Shown: positions 10,894 to 19,992 of the stretch, in pieces | Layout of the letters: every line of letters begins with the position of its first letter | How positions within the stretch are numbered: the stretch's first letter is position 1 | NCBI RefSeq assembly: GCF_024169655.1 | Contig: NZ_JALJWV010000001.1 | Location: 129,001-193,000, forward strand | DNA length: 64,000 nt | Direction: 5' to 3' | Source of the DNA: Pseudomonas marginalis | GTDB taxonomy: Bacteria > Pseudomonadota > Gammaproteobacteria > Pseudomonadales > Pseudomonadaceae | Notes under the pieces: generated by a model | Database searches by the model: none | Seen by the model: the letters and a program-made list of their open reading frames with translations, nothing else | What the model was told of the DNA's origin: nothing | Program-made: the position numbers and the translations under genes

Positions 10894-11799
10894 TTAGCCC
10901 TTGCCTTTGGTCCTGGTCATATTCGCCCCACCACTCTTCTCCAGATGCTGAATGATGATCCCCGCCACATCCTTGCCGGTGGTGGTCTCGATGCCTTCCA
11001 GCCCGGGTGATGAATTGACTTCCATCACCAGTGGGCCATGGTTGGAGCGCAGGATATCCACACCCGCCACGCTCAACCCCATGACCTTGGCCGCCCGTAG
11101 CGCGGTCATGCGTTCTTCGGGGGTGATCTTGATCAGGCTGGCGCTGCCGCCACGGTGCAGGTTGGAGCGGAACTCTCCTGGCTTGGCCTGGCGCTTCATC
11201 GCGGCAATCACCTTGTCGCCGACCACGAAGCAGCGGATATCCGCACCGCCGGCTTCCTTGATGTATTCCTGCACCATGATGTTCTGCTTGAGGCCCATGA
11301 ACGCCTCGATCACCGACTCCGCCGCCGTGGCGGTTTCGCACAGCACCACGCCGATGCCCTGGGTGCCTTCCAGCACCTTGATCACCAGCGGCGCGCCGTT
11401 GACCATTTCGATCAGGTCGGGAATGTCGTCGGGGGAGTGGGCAAAACCGGTAACCGGCAGGCCGATACCCCGGCGCGAGAGCAATTGCAGCGAGCGCAGC
11501 TTGTCCCGTGAGCGCGCAATCGCGACGGATTCATTCAGCGGGGAGACGCCCATCATTTCAAACTGGCGCAGCACCGCGCAGCCATAAAAGGTCACCGAGG
11601 CGCCGATACGCGGGATTACCGCGTCAAAGCCTTCCAGTGGTTTGCCGCGGTAATGGATCTGCGGCTTATGGCTGGCAATATTCATATACGCACGCAACGT
11701 GTCGATCACCACCATTTCATGGCCGCGTTCGGTGCCGGCCTCGACCAGGCGGCGGGTGGAATATAGGCGCGGGTTTCGCGACAGCACAGCAATCTTCAT
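10894..11799 (-). CDS. rimK: Ribosomal protein S6 glutamyl ligase RimK
   Basis: ATP-grasp ligase adding glutamates to the C-terminus of ribosomal protein S6, 301 residues, equal to the family norm. An N-terminal fold ([24 protein letters not shown]) is followed by the ATP-grasp core. That core shows a [15 protein letters not shown] glycine loop (about 140), [28 protein letters not shown], and the metal-binding [14 protein letters not shown] near 255. Its ATG overlaps the rimB stop (ATGA). In Pseudomonas, RimK works with RimA and RimB to tune the ribosome in response to c-di-GMP. Confidence 0.94.
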   Translation of the reverse strand: MKIAVLSRNPRLYSTRRLVEAGTERGHEMVVIDTLRAYMNIASHKPQIHYRGKPLEGFDAVIPRIGASVTFYGCAVLRQFEMMGVSPLNESVAIARSRDKLRSLQLLSRRGIGLPVTGFAHSPDDIPDLIEMVNGAPLVIKVLEGTQGIGVVLCETATAAESVIEAFMGLKQNIMVQEYIKEAGGADIRCFVVGDKVIAAMKRQAKPGEFRSNLHRGGSASLIKITPEERMTALRAAKVMGLSVAGVDILRSNHGPLVMEVNSSPGLEGIETTTGKDVAGIIIQHLEKSGGANMTRTKGKG

Positions 11800-12278
11800 G
11801 CAGCACCTGGGGCAGAAATAGTAGAGACCGGGAACACCGGCTTGTCTTGAACGTACTTGACGCCGGGATTGACCACCAACTGGCCGTCAATCAGCGCTTT
11901 GGAACCGAGGAGCAGGCGGTAGCGCATGGCCTTGCGGCAGGCGAGGGTGAATTCGACCCGCCAGACCCGGTCGCCCAATGCCAGGGTGGTGCTGATCACA
12001 TAGCGCACCTGCGCATGACCATTGGAGCTCTTGATGGTTTTCATCGCCATCAGCGGCGCTTCGCAGCGGCGGTGCCGCAACTGCACGACGCTGCCCAGGT
12101 GTGCGGTAAAACGCACCCATTTTTCACCGTTTCGCTCGAAGGGCTCGATATCGGTGGCGTGCAGGCTTGAGGTACTGGCTCCGGTGTCGATCTTTGCGCG
12201 CAGGCCTGCCACTCCCAAGTCGGGAAGTGCCACCCACTCACGCAGACCGACAACGGTCAAATGGTCAAATGTCTTCAA
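11796..12278 (-). CDS. rimB: RimB, retropepsin-like ribosomal modification protease
   Basis: A 160-residue protein of the RimK/RimB-associated ATP-dependent zinc protease family (retropepsin-like aspartic-protease fold). The key feature is [11 protein letters not shown] at about residues 32-42, carrying the aspartyl-protease DTGA motif, with a [18 protein letters not shown] segment later. In Pseudomonas, RimB is known to act with RimK and RimA. The start is TTG at 12278 ([16 protein letters not shown]), 13 bases past the rimA stop; no ATG exists near and the ribosome site is poor, so translation may depend on coupling to rimA. Confidence 0.85.
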   Translation of the reverse strand: MKTFDHLTVVGLREWVALPDLGVAGLRAKIDTGASTSSLHATDIEPFERNGEKWVRFTAHLGSVVQLRHRRCEAPLMAMKTIKSSNGHAQVRYVISTTLALGDRVWRVEFTLACRKAMRYRLLLGSKALIDGQLVVNPGVKYVQDKPVFPVSTISAPGAA

Positions 12279-12291
12279 TATGGGTAACCGG

Positions 12292-13071
12292 TCAATTCGC
12301 CCAGGCGTGAGGGGAAACCTCGGCCAGCGCGTTGAATGCGGGTTTGGCGAACCAGTAGCCCTGCATCAGAAATATTCCACAGTCGGACAGGAAGTCACGC
12401 TCACCGGCACTTTCAATGCCTTCAGCGATGACAGTAACGCCCAACTGCTCACAGATTGTGACAATCCCCTGGACGATGACCTGGCGGACACGATCCTGGT
12501 CGACATTGCGGATCAGCGCCATGTCGAGTTTGATCAAGTCAGGTTGGAAATCGGCCAGCAGGTTCAGCCCCGAATAGCCCGCGCCGAAATCGTCGATGGC
12601 AGTTTTGAAGCCGAATTCGCGGTATTCACGCAGAATATTCGTCAAATGGCGATGGTTATCTATGTGCTCGCTTTCCAGTGTCTCGAAAATCAGCTGGTTC
12701 AGCGGAAAATTGTGCGTGCGGGCGGCCTCCAGGGTGCTGCGAATGCACAGCTCGGGTCGATACACCGCGTTGGGCATGAAATTGATGGAAAGATAGGTTT
12801 GCATCCCCAGGGCGGCGGCGCCAGCAATCGCTTTGGTGCGGCAGCGCTGGTCGAAACGGTAGCGGTTGCTATCGCTGACCTGGTTTAGCACCGACAACGC
12901 GCCCTCGCCCTGCGTGCCTCGCACCAAGGCTTCGTGGGCAAAAACCGAATGGTCGCGAAGGTCTACGATCGGTTGGTAGGCGAATGCAAAATCAAACCCC
13001 AAGGGCTCGCTTTGCTGGCAGCCCAGGCAACGCTGGTCGGGCGAGGTAAGTGAAGTCGGGAAGTCGGTCAC
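12292..13071 (-). CDS. rimA: RimA, EAL-domain c-di-GMP phosphodiesterase
   Basis: A 259-residue single EAL domain that would degrade cyclic di-GMP. Catalytic signatures are visible: EALVRG (EAL loop), IFETLESEHI (E of the metal site), IDDFGAGYSGLNLLADFQPDLIKLDMALIR, and VIAEGIE. The start is GTG 13071 with GAGGA 6 bases upstream. Cysteines near the N-terminus (CLGC) are unusual for an EAL domain and could bind metal, but this is a guess. First gene of the rimA-rimB-rimK operon; it is thought to link c-di-GMP levels to RimK activity. Confidence 0.88.
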   Translation of the reverse strand: MTDFPTSLTSPDQRCLGCQQSEPLGFDFAFAYQPIVDLRDHSVFAHEALVRGTQGEGALSVLNQVSDSNRYRFDQRCRTKAIAGAAALGMQTYLSINFMPNAVYRPELCIRSTLEAARTHNFPLNQLIFETLESEHIDNHRHLTNILREYREFGFKTAIDDFGAGYSGLNLLADFQPDLIKLDMALIRNVDQDRVRQVIVQGIVTICEQLGVTVIAEGIESAGERDFLSDCGIFLMQGYWFAKPAFNALAEVSPHAWAN

Positions 13072-13187
13072 AGCGTATCCTCGCGAAAACAGACGGCTAC
13101 CTGGCGTATCTTAGGTGAGCCTTGGGGTTTATGCGTCGAAGCGTTTCAACAGTAAAGTTGCGGCATTTTTCAGAACGAGGAATTCAA

Positions 13188-13595
13188 GTGGCTCAGAAGC
13201 AGGCAGAGGAAGACAAAATCCGTCTGGACAAGTGGCTATGGGCGGCGCGTTTCTATAAAACCCGTGCCTTGGCCAAGGCCGCTATCGAGAGTGGCAAGGT
13301 GCATCATCGCGGCGAGCGCTGCAAGCCGGGCAAAGAGCCGCGCGTTGGCGATGAGTTGCAGATTCGTATAGGGTTTGACGAAAAAACTGTCGTGGTCCAG
13401 GCGCTTTCCGCCGTGCGCCGTGGCGCGCCCGAAGCGCAGGCGCTGTACGCCGAGACCGAAGCCAGCATGGCCAAGCGCGAAAACGCAGCGGCCATGCGCA
13501 AGGCCGGTGCCACGGGCATGACCACCGATGGCAAGCCGAGCAAGAAGCAGCGGCGTGACCTGTTCAAGTTTCGCGGCAGTGGTAATGACGATTGA
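13188..13595 (+). CDS. hslR: Heat-shock protein 15 (HslR), S4-domain RNA-binding protein
   Basis: A 135-residue protein binding stalled 50S subunits that carry peptidyl-tRNA. The S4 domain occupies residues about 12-75 (IRLDKWLWAARFYKTRALAKAAIESGKVHHRGERCKPGKEPRVGDEL). A basic tail ends KQRRDLFKFRG. The start is GTG 13188, preceded by ACGAGGAATTCAA; an ATG 66 bases upstream gives residues unlike HslR. Usual length is about 133. Confidence 0.92.
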   Translation: MAQKQAEEDKIRLDKWLWAARFYKTRALAKAAIESGKVHHRGERCKPGKEPRVGDELQIRIGFDEKTVVVQALSAVRRGAPEAQALYAETEASMAKRENAAAMRKAGATGMTTDGKPSKKQRRDLFKFRGSGNDD

Positions 13596-13630
13596 CCGCG
13601 CAAATCTTCAGCACAAAACAGATCTACCCA

Positions 13631-13659
13631 TGCGGGAGCGGGCAAGCCCGCTTCCACAT
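13631..13659. repeat. REP palindrome after hslR
   Basis: TGCGGGAGCGGGCAAGCCCG followed by CTTCCACAT. It is a single REP of the same GCGGGCAAGCCCGC subtype as the one after envZ, between the convergent ends of hslR and the PAP2 gene. Confidence 0.75.
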
Positions 13660-13671
13660 GAGTTCTTAGCG

Positions 13672-14475
13672 TCAGGAGGGGGTGCGCATGACGCTCAATC
13701 GGCCAATCACCGGTAGCTTGCCGAGTAACCCGAACACCGGCGCGGTCAGCCGTAGCAACACCCCCGACACCTTGGCGGCAAACGGCGTGTAATACCCCCA
13801 CCCCAGTGCCAGCAGTGCCAGCAGCACCCCGCCGATATAATCGTCCTGCCCCCAATGCGCCCCCGCCACCAGCCGCGGCGTCATGAACAACAGCGCCAGC
13901 CCCCAGATCACCAGCACCTGGCCCAGGCGCTGGGCGAATGCCGTCATGAACATCCCCCAGATCAGCAACACCGAAGCATGATCCCCCGGGAAACTCTGGC
14001 TCGAACGGTCTTTCAACTCCCAGATTTTCTCCAGCCCAGGGAAATAGTCGCTCATCTGAATCGCGCCGCTGAGCACCATCGAAGGGCTACTGTGTTGCCA
14101 GCCCATCGGCACCGCGAGTTTGGAAAACAGCATGCGGATAAACAGCAACAACAGCAAAATCCCAAAAAAACCCAAGAGCGCCTGGCGCACCTGCACCGCC
14201 TTGAACACCCAATCGCCGCGAATCAACAGCGTCAGCAGAATCACGCCGACCACTGCATCAAACGGCCTAAGGCTGGCCACAGCCCAGATATGCAGCCAGG
14301 TTGAATTGTTTGCCAGCGGGGCATTGAGCAGATGAAACAGCCACTCGTCGAAAAACACGCACAGCATCTGGCCCGCGGGCCATAGCCAAAAACACAGCAG
14401 CCCGATTGCGAGTAAATTGCAAAGAGCCCATCGCCGGAGGTTCCACTTGGCTTGGAACAAACCCGGATTGTTCAT
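13672..14475 (-). CDS. PAP2-family membrane phosphatase
   Basis: A 267-residue inner-membrane protein with about six hydrophobic helices. The PAP2 (type 2 phosphatidic acid phosphatase) tripartite motif is seen as [16 protein letters not shown] (about residues 157-172) and [12 protein letters not shown] (about 207-218), including the SxxSFPGDH and Rx5HxxxD residues. Members dephosphorylate lipid pyrophosphates, undecaprenyl pyrophosphate or lipid A; which applies here cannot be told. It is divergent from hslO and separated from hslR by a REP. Confidence 0.83.
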   Translation of the reverse strand: MNNPGLFQAKWNLRRWALCNLLAIGLLCFWLWPAGQMLCVFFDEWLFHLLNAPLANNSTWLHIWAVASLRPFDAVVGVILLTLLIRGDWVFKAVQVRQALLGFFGILLLLLFIRMLFSKLAVPMGWQHSSPSMVLSGAIQMSDYFPGLEKIWELKDRSSQSFPGDHASVLLIWGMFMTAFAQRLGQVLVIWGLALLFMTPRLVAGAHWGQDDYIGGVLLALLALGWGYYTPFAAKVSGVLLRLTAPVFGLLGKLPVIGRLSVMRTPS

Positions 14476-14601
14476 AAACTGTCCCTCTTCGCTCTATATA
14501 AGCTCTCCGTTTCCAGGAGAAAGCCGCACCCAGAGGGTGCTAAAGCGTTCAATTTTATAAAGCTTGTAATAATTTTGTCATCAATTCAGATACCTAGACC
14601 T

Positions 14602-15504
14602 ATGACTGATTTACCGGACACTGACTTTACCCAACGCTTCATCTTTGACGAGAACGACGCCCGTGGCGAACTGGTCTCGCTGGAGCGCAGCTATGCCGAA
14701 GTCCTCGCCAAGCACCCCTATCCGGAGCCGGTCGCGCAACTGCTCGGTGAGTTGATGGCCGCTGCGGCGCTGCTGGTAGGCAGCATGAAATTCGACGGCT
14801 TGCTGATCCTGCAAGCCCGCTCCGAAGGTCCGGTCCCGTTGCTGATGATCGAGTGCTCCAGCGAGCGTGAGATCCGTGGTCTGGCCCGGTATGACGCTGA
14901 GCTGATCGCCCCTGACGCCACCCTGGCCGACCTGATGCCCAACGGCGTGCTGGCGCTCACCGTCGACCCGACCGAAGGCCAGCGTTACCAGGGCATCGTC
15001 GACCTCGACGGCGAAAACCTGTCGGACTGCTTCACCAACTATTTCGTCATGTCCCAGCAGATTGGCACGCGTTTCTGGCTCAACGCCGACGGCAAGCGCG
15101 CCCGTGGCCTGTTGCTGCAACAGTTGCCCGCCGACCGCATCAAGGATGACGACGACCGCACTGAAAGCTGGCGCAACCTCACCGCCCTGGCCGGCACCCT
15201 GACCGCTGAAGAATTGTTGGCCCTGGACAACGAAACCATCCTGCACCGCCTGTACCACGAAGAAGCTGTGCGCCTGTTCGATGCGCAGGGCCTGCGCTTC
15301 CATTGCAGTTGCTCCCGCGAGCGTTCGGCGAATGCGCTGGTCAGCCTCGGCCTGGAGGATGCGCAAAACCTGGTGGTAGAGCACGGTGGTCATATCGAGA
15401 TCGACTGCCAGTTTTGCAACCAGCGGTACCTGTTCGATGCCGCTGATATCGCCCAATTGTTCGCCGGCGCAGGTATCGACACTCCCTCTGATACCCGCCA
15501 CTAA
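14602..15504 (+). CDS. hslO: Redox-regulated chaperone Hsp33
   Basis: A 300-residue cytoplasmic holdase activated by oxidation. The zinc-binding redox switch is present at the C-terminus as CSC (in [10 protein letters not shown]) and CQFC, the expected CxC...CxxC set. The start is ATG 14602 ([23 protein letters not shown]), as is usual; upstream in-frame codons are AT-rich and non-conserved. Length matches the family. Confidence 0.93.
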   Translation: MTDLPDTDFTQRFIFDENDARGELVSLERSYAEVLAKHPYPEPVAQLLGELMAAAALLVGSMKFDGLLILQARSEGPVPLLMIECSSEREIRGLARYDAELIAPDATLADLMPNGVLALTVDPTEGQRYQGIVDLDGENLSDCFTNYFVMSQQIGTRFWLNADGKRARGLLLQQLPADRIKDDDDRTESWRNLTALAGTLTAEELLALDNETILHRLYHEEAVRLFDAQGLRFHCSCSRERSANALVSLGLEDAQNLVVEHGGHIEIDCQFCNQRYLFDAADIAQLFAGAGIDTPSDTRH

Positions 15505-15683
15505 AACGTTTAAGCACAGGTAAATCACCTGACAAACGCCGGATTAGCGCTGTTCTGACGGGAGGACCCTACTTTTTTCGGGCTTTTCTGGCATAATCCG
15601 GCCCACTTTTTTCGCGGTAGTAGTGCGCAACTTTCTACTACAAAACGTTTGGAGCACTCGGCCATAGGCCGACGGGGAACCTC

Positions 15684-17225
15684 ATGACGCAAGCCAATAA
15701 CGCCGTATACACCGATCTGAGTGTTGACGATCTGGTCAAAGAAGCCCTGCAGCGCGGTGAAGGCGTGCTTGCCGATACTGGCGCGCTGGTCGTAGAAACC
15801 GGTCACCGTACCGGCCGTTCGCCAGTCGACCGTTTCATCGTTGAAGAGCCTTCGACCCAGGACGCCATTGCCTGGGGCCCGATCAACCGCAAGTTCCCGG
15901 CCGACAAGTTCGATGCCCTGTGGGCTCGCGTCGAGGCATTCAACAACGCGCAAGAGCATTTTGTTTCCCACGTCCATGTAGGGGCTTCCGAAGACCACTA
16001 CCTGGCCGTGAAGATGACCACCCAGACTGCCTGGCATAACCTGTTCGGGCTTTGCCTGTTCATCAACCCGGCCCAGTACAACCCGGCCGGCCGTGACGAG
16101 TGGCAAGTGCTCAACGTGGCCAACTTCGAGTGCGTGCCTGAGCGTGACGGCACCAACTCCGACGGTTGCGTGATCCTCAACTTCGCCCAGAAAAAAGTGC
16201 TGATCGCCGGCATGCTTTACGCCGGTGAAATGAAGAAAGCCATGTTCTCGGTGCAGAACTTCCTGCTGCCGGCCGCCGACGTACTGCCGATGCACTGCGC
16301 CGCCAACATCGGCGAAGCCGGCGACGTGACCCTGTTCTTCGGTCTGTCCGGCACTGGCAAGACCACTCTGTCCGCCGACGAAAGCCGTTACCTGATCGGT
16401 GACGACGAACACGGTTGGGGCGAGGGCGTGGTGTTCAACATCGAAGGCGGTTGCTATGCCAAGTGCATCGACCTGTCCGAGAAGAACGAGCCGGTTATCT
16501 GGAAAGCCATCAAGCACGGTGCCGTACTGGAAAACGTCGTTATCGACGAGGCCGGGCACGCCGACTACAGCGATGTCAGCCTGACCCAGAACAGCCGCGC
16601 CGCCTACCCGCTTGAGCACGTAGCCAAGCGTTCCGAGAAGAACCTCGGCGGCGAGCCAAACGCTGTGATCTTCCTGACCTGCGACCTGACCGGCGTACTG
16701 CCGCCAGTGTCGATCCTCAGCGAAGAACAAGCGGCCTACCACTTCCTGTCCGGCTACACCGCACTGGTGGGCTCGACCGAAATGGGTTCGGGCGGCGGCA
16801 TCAAGTCGACCTTCTCGACTTGCTTCGGCGCGCCGTTCTTCCCACGCCCGGCCGGCGAATACGCCGAGCTGCTGATCAAGCGCATCCGCGGTTTCGGCTC
16901 CAAGGTCTACCTGGTCAACACCGGCTGGACCGGCGGCGGCTACGGCGTTGGCCAACGCTTCAACATCCCGACCACCCGTGGCGTGATCGCAGCGATCCAG
17001 AGCGGCGCGTTGATCGGCGTTGAAACCGAGCACCTCAACACCATCAACCTGGACGTGCCATTGGCTGTGCCGGGCGTTGAGACCGGCCTGTTGAACCCAC
17101 GTAACACCTGGGCTGACAAGGCTGCCTACGACGAAGCGGCGAAGGCGCTGGCGGGTCTGTTCATTGAGAACTTCAAGAAGTTTGACGTGAGCGATGCGAT
17201 CAAGGCAGCGGGTCCGAAGTTGTAA
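15684..17225 (+). CDS. pckA: Phosphoenolpyruvate carboxykinase (ATP)
   Basis: Converts oxaloacetate and ATP to phosphoenolpyruvate, the entry step of gluconeogenesis. 513 residues. Visible signatures: [14 protein letters not shown] near residues 38-51 (oxaloacetate side), the Walker-A-like [15 protein letters not shown] at about 220, and GDDEHGW. It is monocistronic, with a strong terminator 20 bases after the stop. In Pseudomonas, which commonly grows on organic acids, this is a central enzyme. Confidence 0.95.
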   Translation: MTQANNAVYTDLSVDDLVKEALQRGEGVLADTGALVVETGHRTGRSPVDRFIVEEPSTQDAIAWGPINRKFPADKFDALWARVEAFNNAQEHFVSHVHVGASEDHYLAVKMTTQTAWHNLFGLCLFINPAQYNPAGRDEWQVLNVANFECVPERDGTNSDGCVILNFAQKKVLIAGMLYAGEMKKAMFSVQNFLLPAADVLPMHCAANIGEAGDVTLFFGLSGTGKTTLSADESRYLIGDDEHGWGEGVVFNIEGGCYAKCIDLSEKNEPVIWKAIKHGAVLENVVIDEAGHADYSDVSLTQNSRAAYPLEHVAKRSEKNLGGEPNAVIFLTCDLTGVLPPVSILSEEQAAYHFLSGYTALVGSTEMGSGGGIKSTFSTCFGAPFFPRPAGEYAELLIKRIRGFGSKVYLVNTGWTGGGYGVGQRFNIPTTRGVIAAIQSGALIGVETEHLNTINLDVPLAVPGVETGLLNPRNTWADKAAYDEAAKALAGLFIENFKKFDVSDAIKAAGPKL

Positions 17226-17245
17226 GATTCGGTCGTTGTGAAAAG

Positions 17246-17270
17246 GCCGCCCCTTGTGGGCGGCTTTTTT
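17246..17270 (+). terminator. Rho-independent terminator of pckA
   Basis: Stem GCCGCCC / GGGCGGC with a 5-base loop followed by six T residues. Confidence 0.9.
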
Positions 17271-17311
17271 GTGCGCGAACGGTCAGTTGGCGCCTGCGGC
17301 TGTTTTGCCGG

Positions 17312-17953
17312 TTAGCTCAGGTTTTCCAGCGTCTGCGTGTCCCAGCTGTGGGTTTTGATCGCCAGATAAAGCATGCCGATGGTCAGCGGCACCTTTTCGC
17401 CACGCCCCTTGGCTCGACGCTTGAGGAACACATCAAACACCGGTGGGTTGAAGTAACGATAAGTGTCGTAGTCGCCCAGATCGAGGGCGAATTCCTGCTC
17501 CAGTGCTTCCATGAGTTGCTTGGCCTCGCTGCCGTCGCAGCCGAGGTCGAAGTTGAGTGAGGTTTCGAGGCGAATGGTCTTGTGTTTCGGCAGGCCGATT
17601 TCTTCGTGCAGCAGTTGCAGGAGCTGCTGCATGACGGGGTCTTCGGGGAAGTTGGGAGCCAGGTTCATGGTGGGAGCACGCAGGAGAGGGTGAGGGGGAT
17701 GGTTGCGTTTGAGGCGAAATTTGTTTCGGGTGATGAAGAGTGCCAAGCCTATCAAGAACAGGGCTAGAGGAAGGAGTTGAATGCTAAGGATGATGGCGAC
17801 GTAGGGTAGCCAGAACAAAAGGACTAACCCAGTGACGACGAAGGTAACGGCGAAACGCCTTCTTAGCGTGCAGTCGGTGATTTTGTAGTAAAGCAATAAA
17901 TAGAAGGCAAGAAATAGCGCCGTCTGTAGGTAAAGCCATTGATTATGGTTCAT
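17312..17953 (-). CDS. Membrane-anchored DUF1493 protein
   Basis: A 213-residue protein of unknown function. Residues 1-75 hold two to three hydrophobic segments (LYLQTALFLAFYLLLYY; FAVTFVVTGLVLLFWLPYVAIILSIQLLPLALFLIGLALFI). Residues about 100-200 match DUF1493 (TSLNFDLGCDGSEAKQLMEALEQEFALDLGDYDTYRYF), a family resembling acyl-carrier-type helical bundles. DUF1493 is normally a free protein of about 110 residues, so this is a fusion. An internal methionine (MNLAPNF, about residue 95) could start the DUF1493 part alone. The membrane part is AT-richer than flanking genes, hinting at transfer. Confidence 0.65.
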   Translation of the reverse strand: MNHNQWLYLQTALFLAFYLLLYYKITDCTLRRRFAVTFVVTGLVLLFWLPYVAIILSIQLLPLALFLIGLALFITRNKFRLKRNHPPHPLLRAPTMNLAPNFPEDPVMQQLLQLLHEEIGLPKHKTIRLETSLNFDLGCDGSEAKQLMEALEQEFALDLGDYDTYRYFNPPVFDVFLKRRAKGRGEKVPLTIGMLYLAIKTHSWDTQTLENLS

Positions 17954-18170
17954 TTGAATACACGTGCATTGAGATGCTTGAGCGCTGAGGGTCTATGCCA
18001 CCGCTCGCCTGGGCATCGAGGCCGATGACGATGTCTGCGCTATGCAAGTTGCGGGGTTTGCGAGATATCAAATCGCTGAGCGCTTGCTTGCCGTTAGGCT
18101 TTACGGTGAAGCGAATCACGGAGAGCGTGACGCCGTAATGACCGATGTATTGAGTCCTTTCTAAATTCAC
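17943..18170 (-). CDS. Hypothetical protein, possibly a gene remnant
   Basis: A 75-residue open frame (GTG start) overlapping the DUF1493 gene start by 11 bases. I do not recognise it. The reading frame stays open about 50 bases upstream of the GTG without a better start codon, so it may be the C-terminal end of a decayed gene. Base composition is lower in GC than the core genes. The overlap with the next gene suggests they were once co-transcribed. Confidence 0.35.
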   Translation of the reverse strand: MNLERTQYIGHYGVTLSVIRFTVKPNGKQALSDLISRKPRNLHSADIVIGLDAQASGGIDPQRSSISMHVYSNEP

Positions 18171-18530
18171 GGGCTTTTGCCGAAATAGTTGAGAGGACGC
18201 TATTTTCAGTCAGCCGCAGGTCACTTCTATAGAGGGCCAAGCGGGTGTTTGAAGCGATTTAGGAAGAGGATTACGCTGTATTTGACGGTTTCTTACAGGT
18301 GCTTCCGGCATTTTTTATTTCGCTAGCGACTTGCCGGGTAAAACCAATCAATTGTGGGCGCTGCGTTTGCCCGTCCTCCAAGGCAAAAGCTGATCTTGGC
18401 GTAGTACCAAGTGCTCGATAAAACCACATCACAATCTGTAGAAAAATTCTGCCAGCGCTCTAAATTCAGCGTATGTTTCACCGCAAAATCTTGTAGGACG
18501 ATTCCGTCCACTACTTAAAGGGAGTTAAGC
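18171..18530. other. AT-richer gene-free stretch
   Basis: 360 bases with no convincing gene. A short minus-strand open frame near 18323-18511 has no ribosome site or family resemblance. The right end carries AAAGGGAG (18518-18525), the ribosome site of the next gene. Confidence 0.4.
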
Positions 18531-19706
18531 ATGGGTTTGCTTCGTGTTGCTTCGGCGATGTCATTGTGTGCAGTGGCTTTTTCGATCCAGGCCGAGCAGT
18601 TGCCGATCGAGGTGCTCAGTGCGGTGGTCAAGGACCAGAAAATCGCCGACGCCGAAGTCCTGCTGCAACGTAACGGCGCACAGAACGTGGTGGGCCGCAC
18701 CAACGCCCAGGGCCAGGTGACTCTCACCAGCGAAGCGGCCGATGATGCCAGCAACCTGTTGATCATCAAGAAGCCCGGCTATTCCAACCTGGTGGTGAAG
18801 TGCCCCTGCGCCGGCATGACCTACGCCATCAGCCCGGTGATGGAAAACCTCGACGGCCTGCGTGTGGTGCTGACCTGGGGCAAGACCCCGGAAGACCTCG
18901 ACTCCCACATGATTTTCCCCGGCAACAACATCTACTTCGAGAATCAGCAGGGTGCCGATGCCGAGCTGGATGTGGACGACGTCGACAGCTACGGCCCGGA
19001 AACCATCACCCTGCAGAAAAAACACTTCGGCGAAAGCTACGTGTATGCCGTGCATGACTTCACCAACATCGAGAACCCAGGTTCGCGTCAGCTATCCAAC
19101 AGCGAGGCCAAGGTGTTCGTGTACATGGGTCAGTCCCTTGTGCGTACCTACTACGTGCCGAAAAACCGCAGCGGTAACCTGTGGACAGTGTTCCGCATGA
19201 CCGGTAGCGGTGACTTCCAAGACATCAACACCTTCAGCGGTGTGAAGGTGGAAGCCAAGGACGTGCTTAATGAAGTCAAACCGTTGCTGGATGACAGCGT
19301 TGCAGTCGCGGCCGTGGCTGTCAGCTCTTCCGCGCAAACGGATGCGAAGCGTCTGAACCTGCAAGGTGAAGCGGCCTACCAGGCTGGCAAGCTGGATGAA
19401 GCCATCGACCTGTTCCGTCAGGCCATCGACCTGGACAATAGCTTCGGCAAAGCCTACGGCAACCTGGGCCTGGCCTATCAGAAGGCCGGCAACACCGCCG
19501 AGTCGATCTGGGCCAACCGCAAGGCCATCGCCCTCGCTACCGGCGCCAATGCCGCGACCGTGCGTGCCGGCGCCTACTACAACATTGCGCGGATCTACGA
19601 AGCGGCGGGGCAGTTCGCGGATGCGTTGCGTCACTACCAGTTGGCCAAGGAACAGAAGGCCAATCCGGTGTATGACACGGCTATCGAGCGCGTGCAGAAC
19701 CGCTGA
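18531..19706 (+). CDS. YfaP-family periplasmic protein with C-terminal TPR repeats
   Basis: A 391-residue exported protein. The signal peptide is residues 1-21 (MGLLRVASAMSLCAVAFSIQA). A carboxypeptidase-regulatory-like beta domain (about 25-100) precedes the YfaP-type region. That region carries VVLTWGKTPEDLDSHMIFPGNNIYF and YGPETITLQKKHFGESYVYAVHDF (about 117-190), the signature of DUF2135/YfaP proteins. The C-terminus (about 265-390) has tetratricopeptide repeats (LNLQGEAAYQAGKLDEAIDLFRQAIDLDNSFGKAYGNLGLAY). The role is unknown; TPRs suggest protein contacts at the envelope. Confidence 0.75.
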   Translation: MGLLRVASAMSLCAVAFSIQAEQLPIEVLSAVVKDQKIADAEVLLQRNGAQNVVGRTNAQGQVTLTSEAADDASNLLIIKKPGYSNLVVKCPCAGMTYAISPVMENLDGLRVVLTWGKTPEDLDSHMIFPGNNIYFENQQGADAELDVDDVDSYGPETITLQKKHFGESYVYAVHDFTNIENPGSRQLSNSEAKVFVYMGQSLVRTYYVPKNRSGNLWTVFRMTGSGDFQDINTFSGVKVEAKDVLNEVKPLLDDSVAVAAVAVSSSAQTDAKRLNLQGEAAYQAGKLDEAIDLFRQAIDLDNSFGKAYGNLGLAYQKAGNTAESIWANRKAIALATGANAATVRAGAYYNIARIYEAAGQFADALRHYQLAKEQKANPVYDTAIERVQNR

Positions 19707-19730
19707 TTTAGCTGTAGGGCAGTTCTAAGA

Positions 19731-19820
19731 TGTGGGAGGGGGGTTGCTCCCGATGGCGGTAATTCAGTCGATTAATTTCTGACTGATACACTGCCATCGG
19801 GAGCAATCCCCTTCCCACAT
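19731..19820. repeat. REPIN between yfaP-like gene and recQ
   Basis: Inverted REP pair: TGTGGGAGGGGGGTTGCTCC at the left and GGGAGCAATCCCCTTCCCAC at the right, with GATGGC / GCCATC inner arms. The two arms carry matching deviations from the window consensus (GGTTGC opposite GCAATC), evidence that they still pair and co-vary. Confidence 0.85.
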
Positions 19821-19992
19821 TTGGTTTGTGATGTTCCTACTTACACAGTCGAACTTGTCATATTTGGCCCAAGGCCATTGCCCCAGCCTGTGTATCATCC
19901 TGTCTCTTTTTTCCTTGCGACCTATCTCGATTCGCTGAACATCCCAGGCTATGTTTTTGAGCCACCTTCAGCGGTCAATGGAGTGACAGCTT

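Noticed and set aside
18323-18511. A 62-codon open frame on the minus strand
   Set aside because: No ribosome site or family likeness, and it lies in an AT-richer gap where short frames occur by chance.
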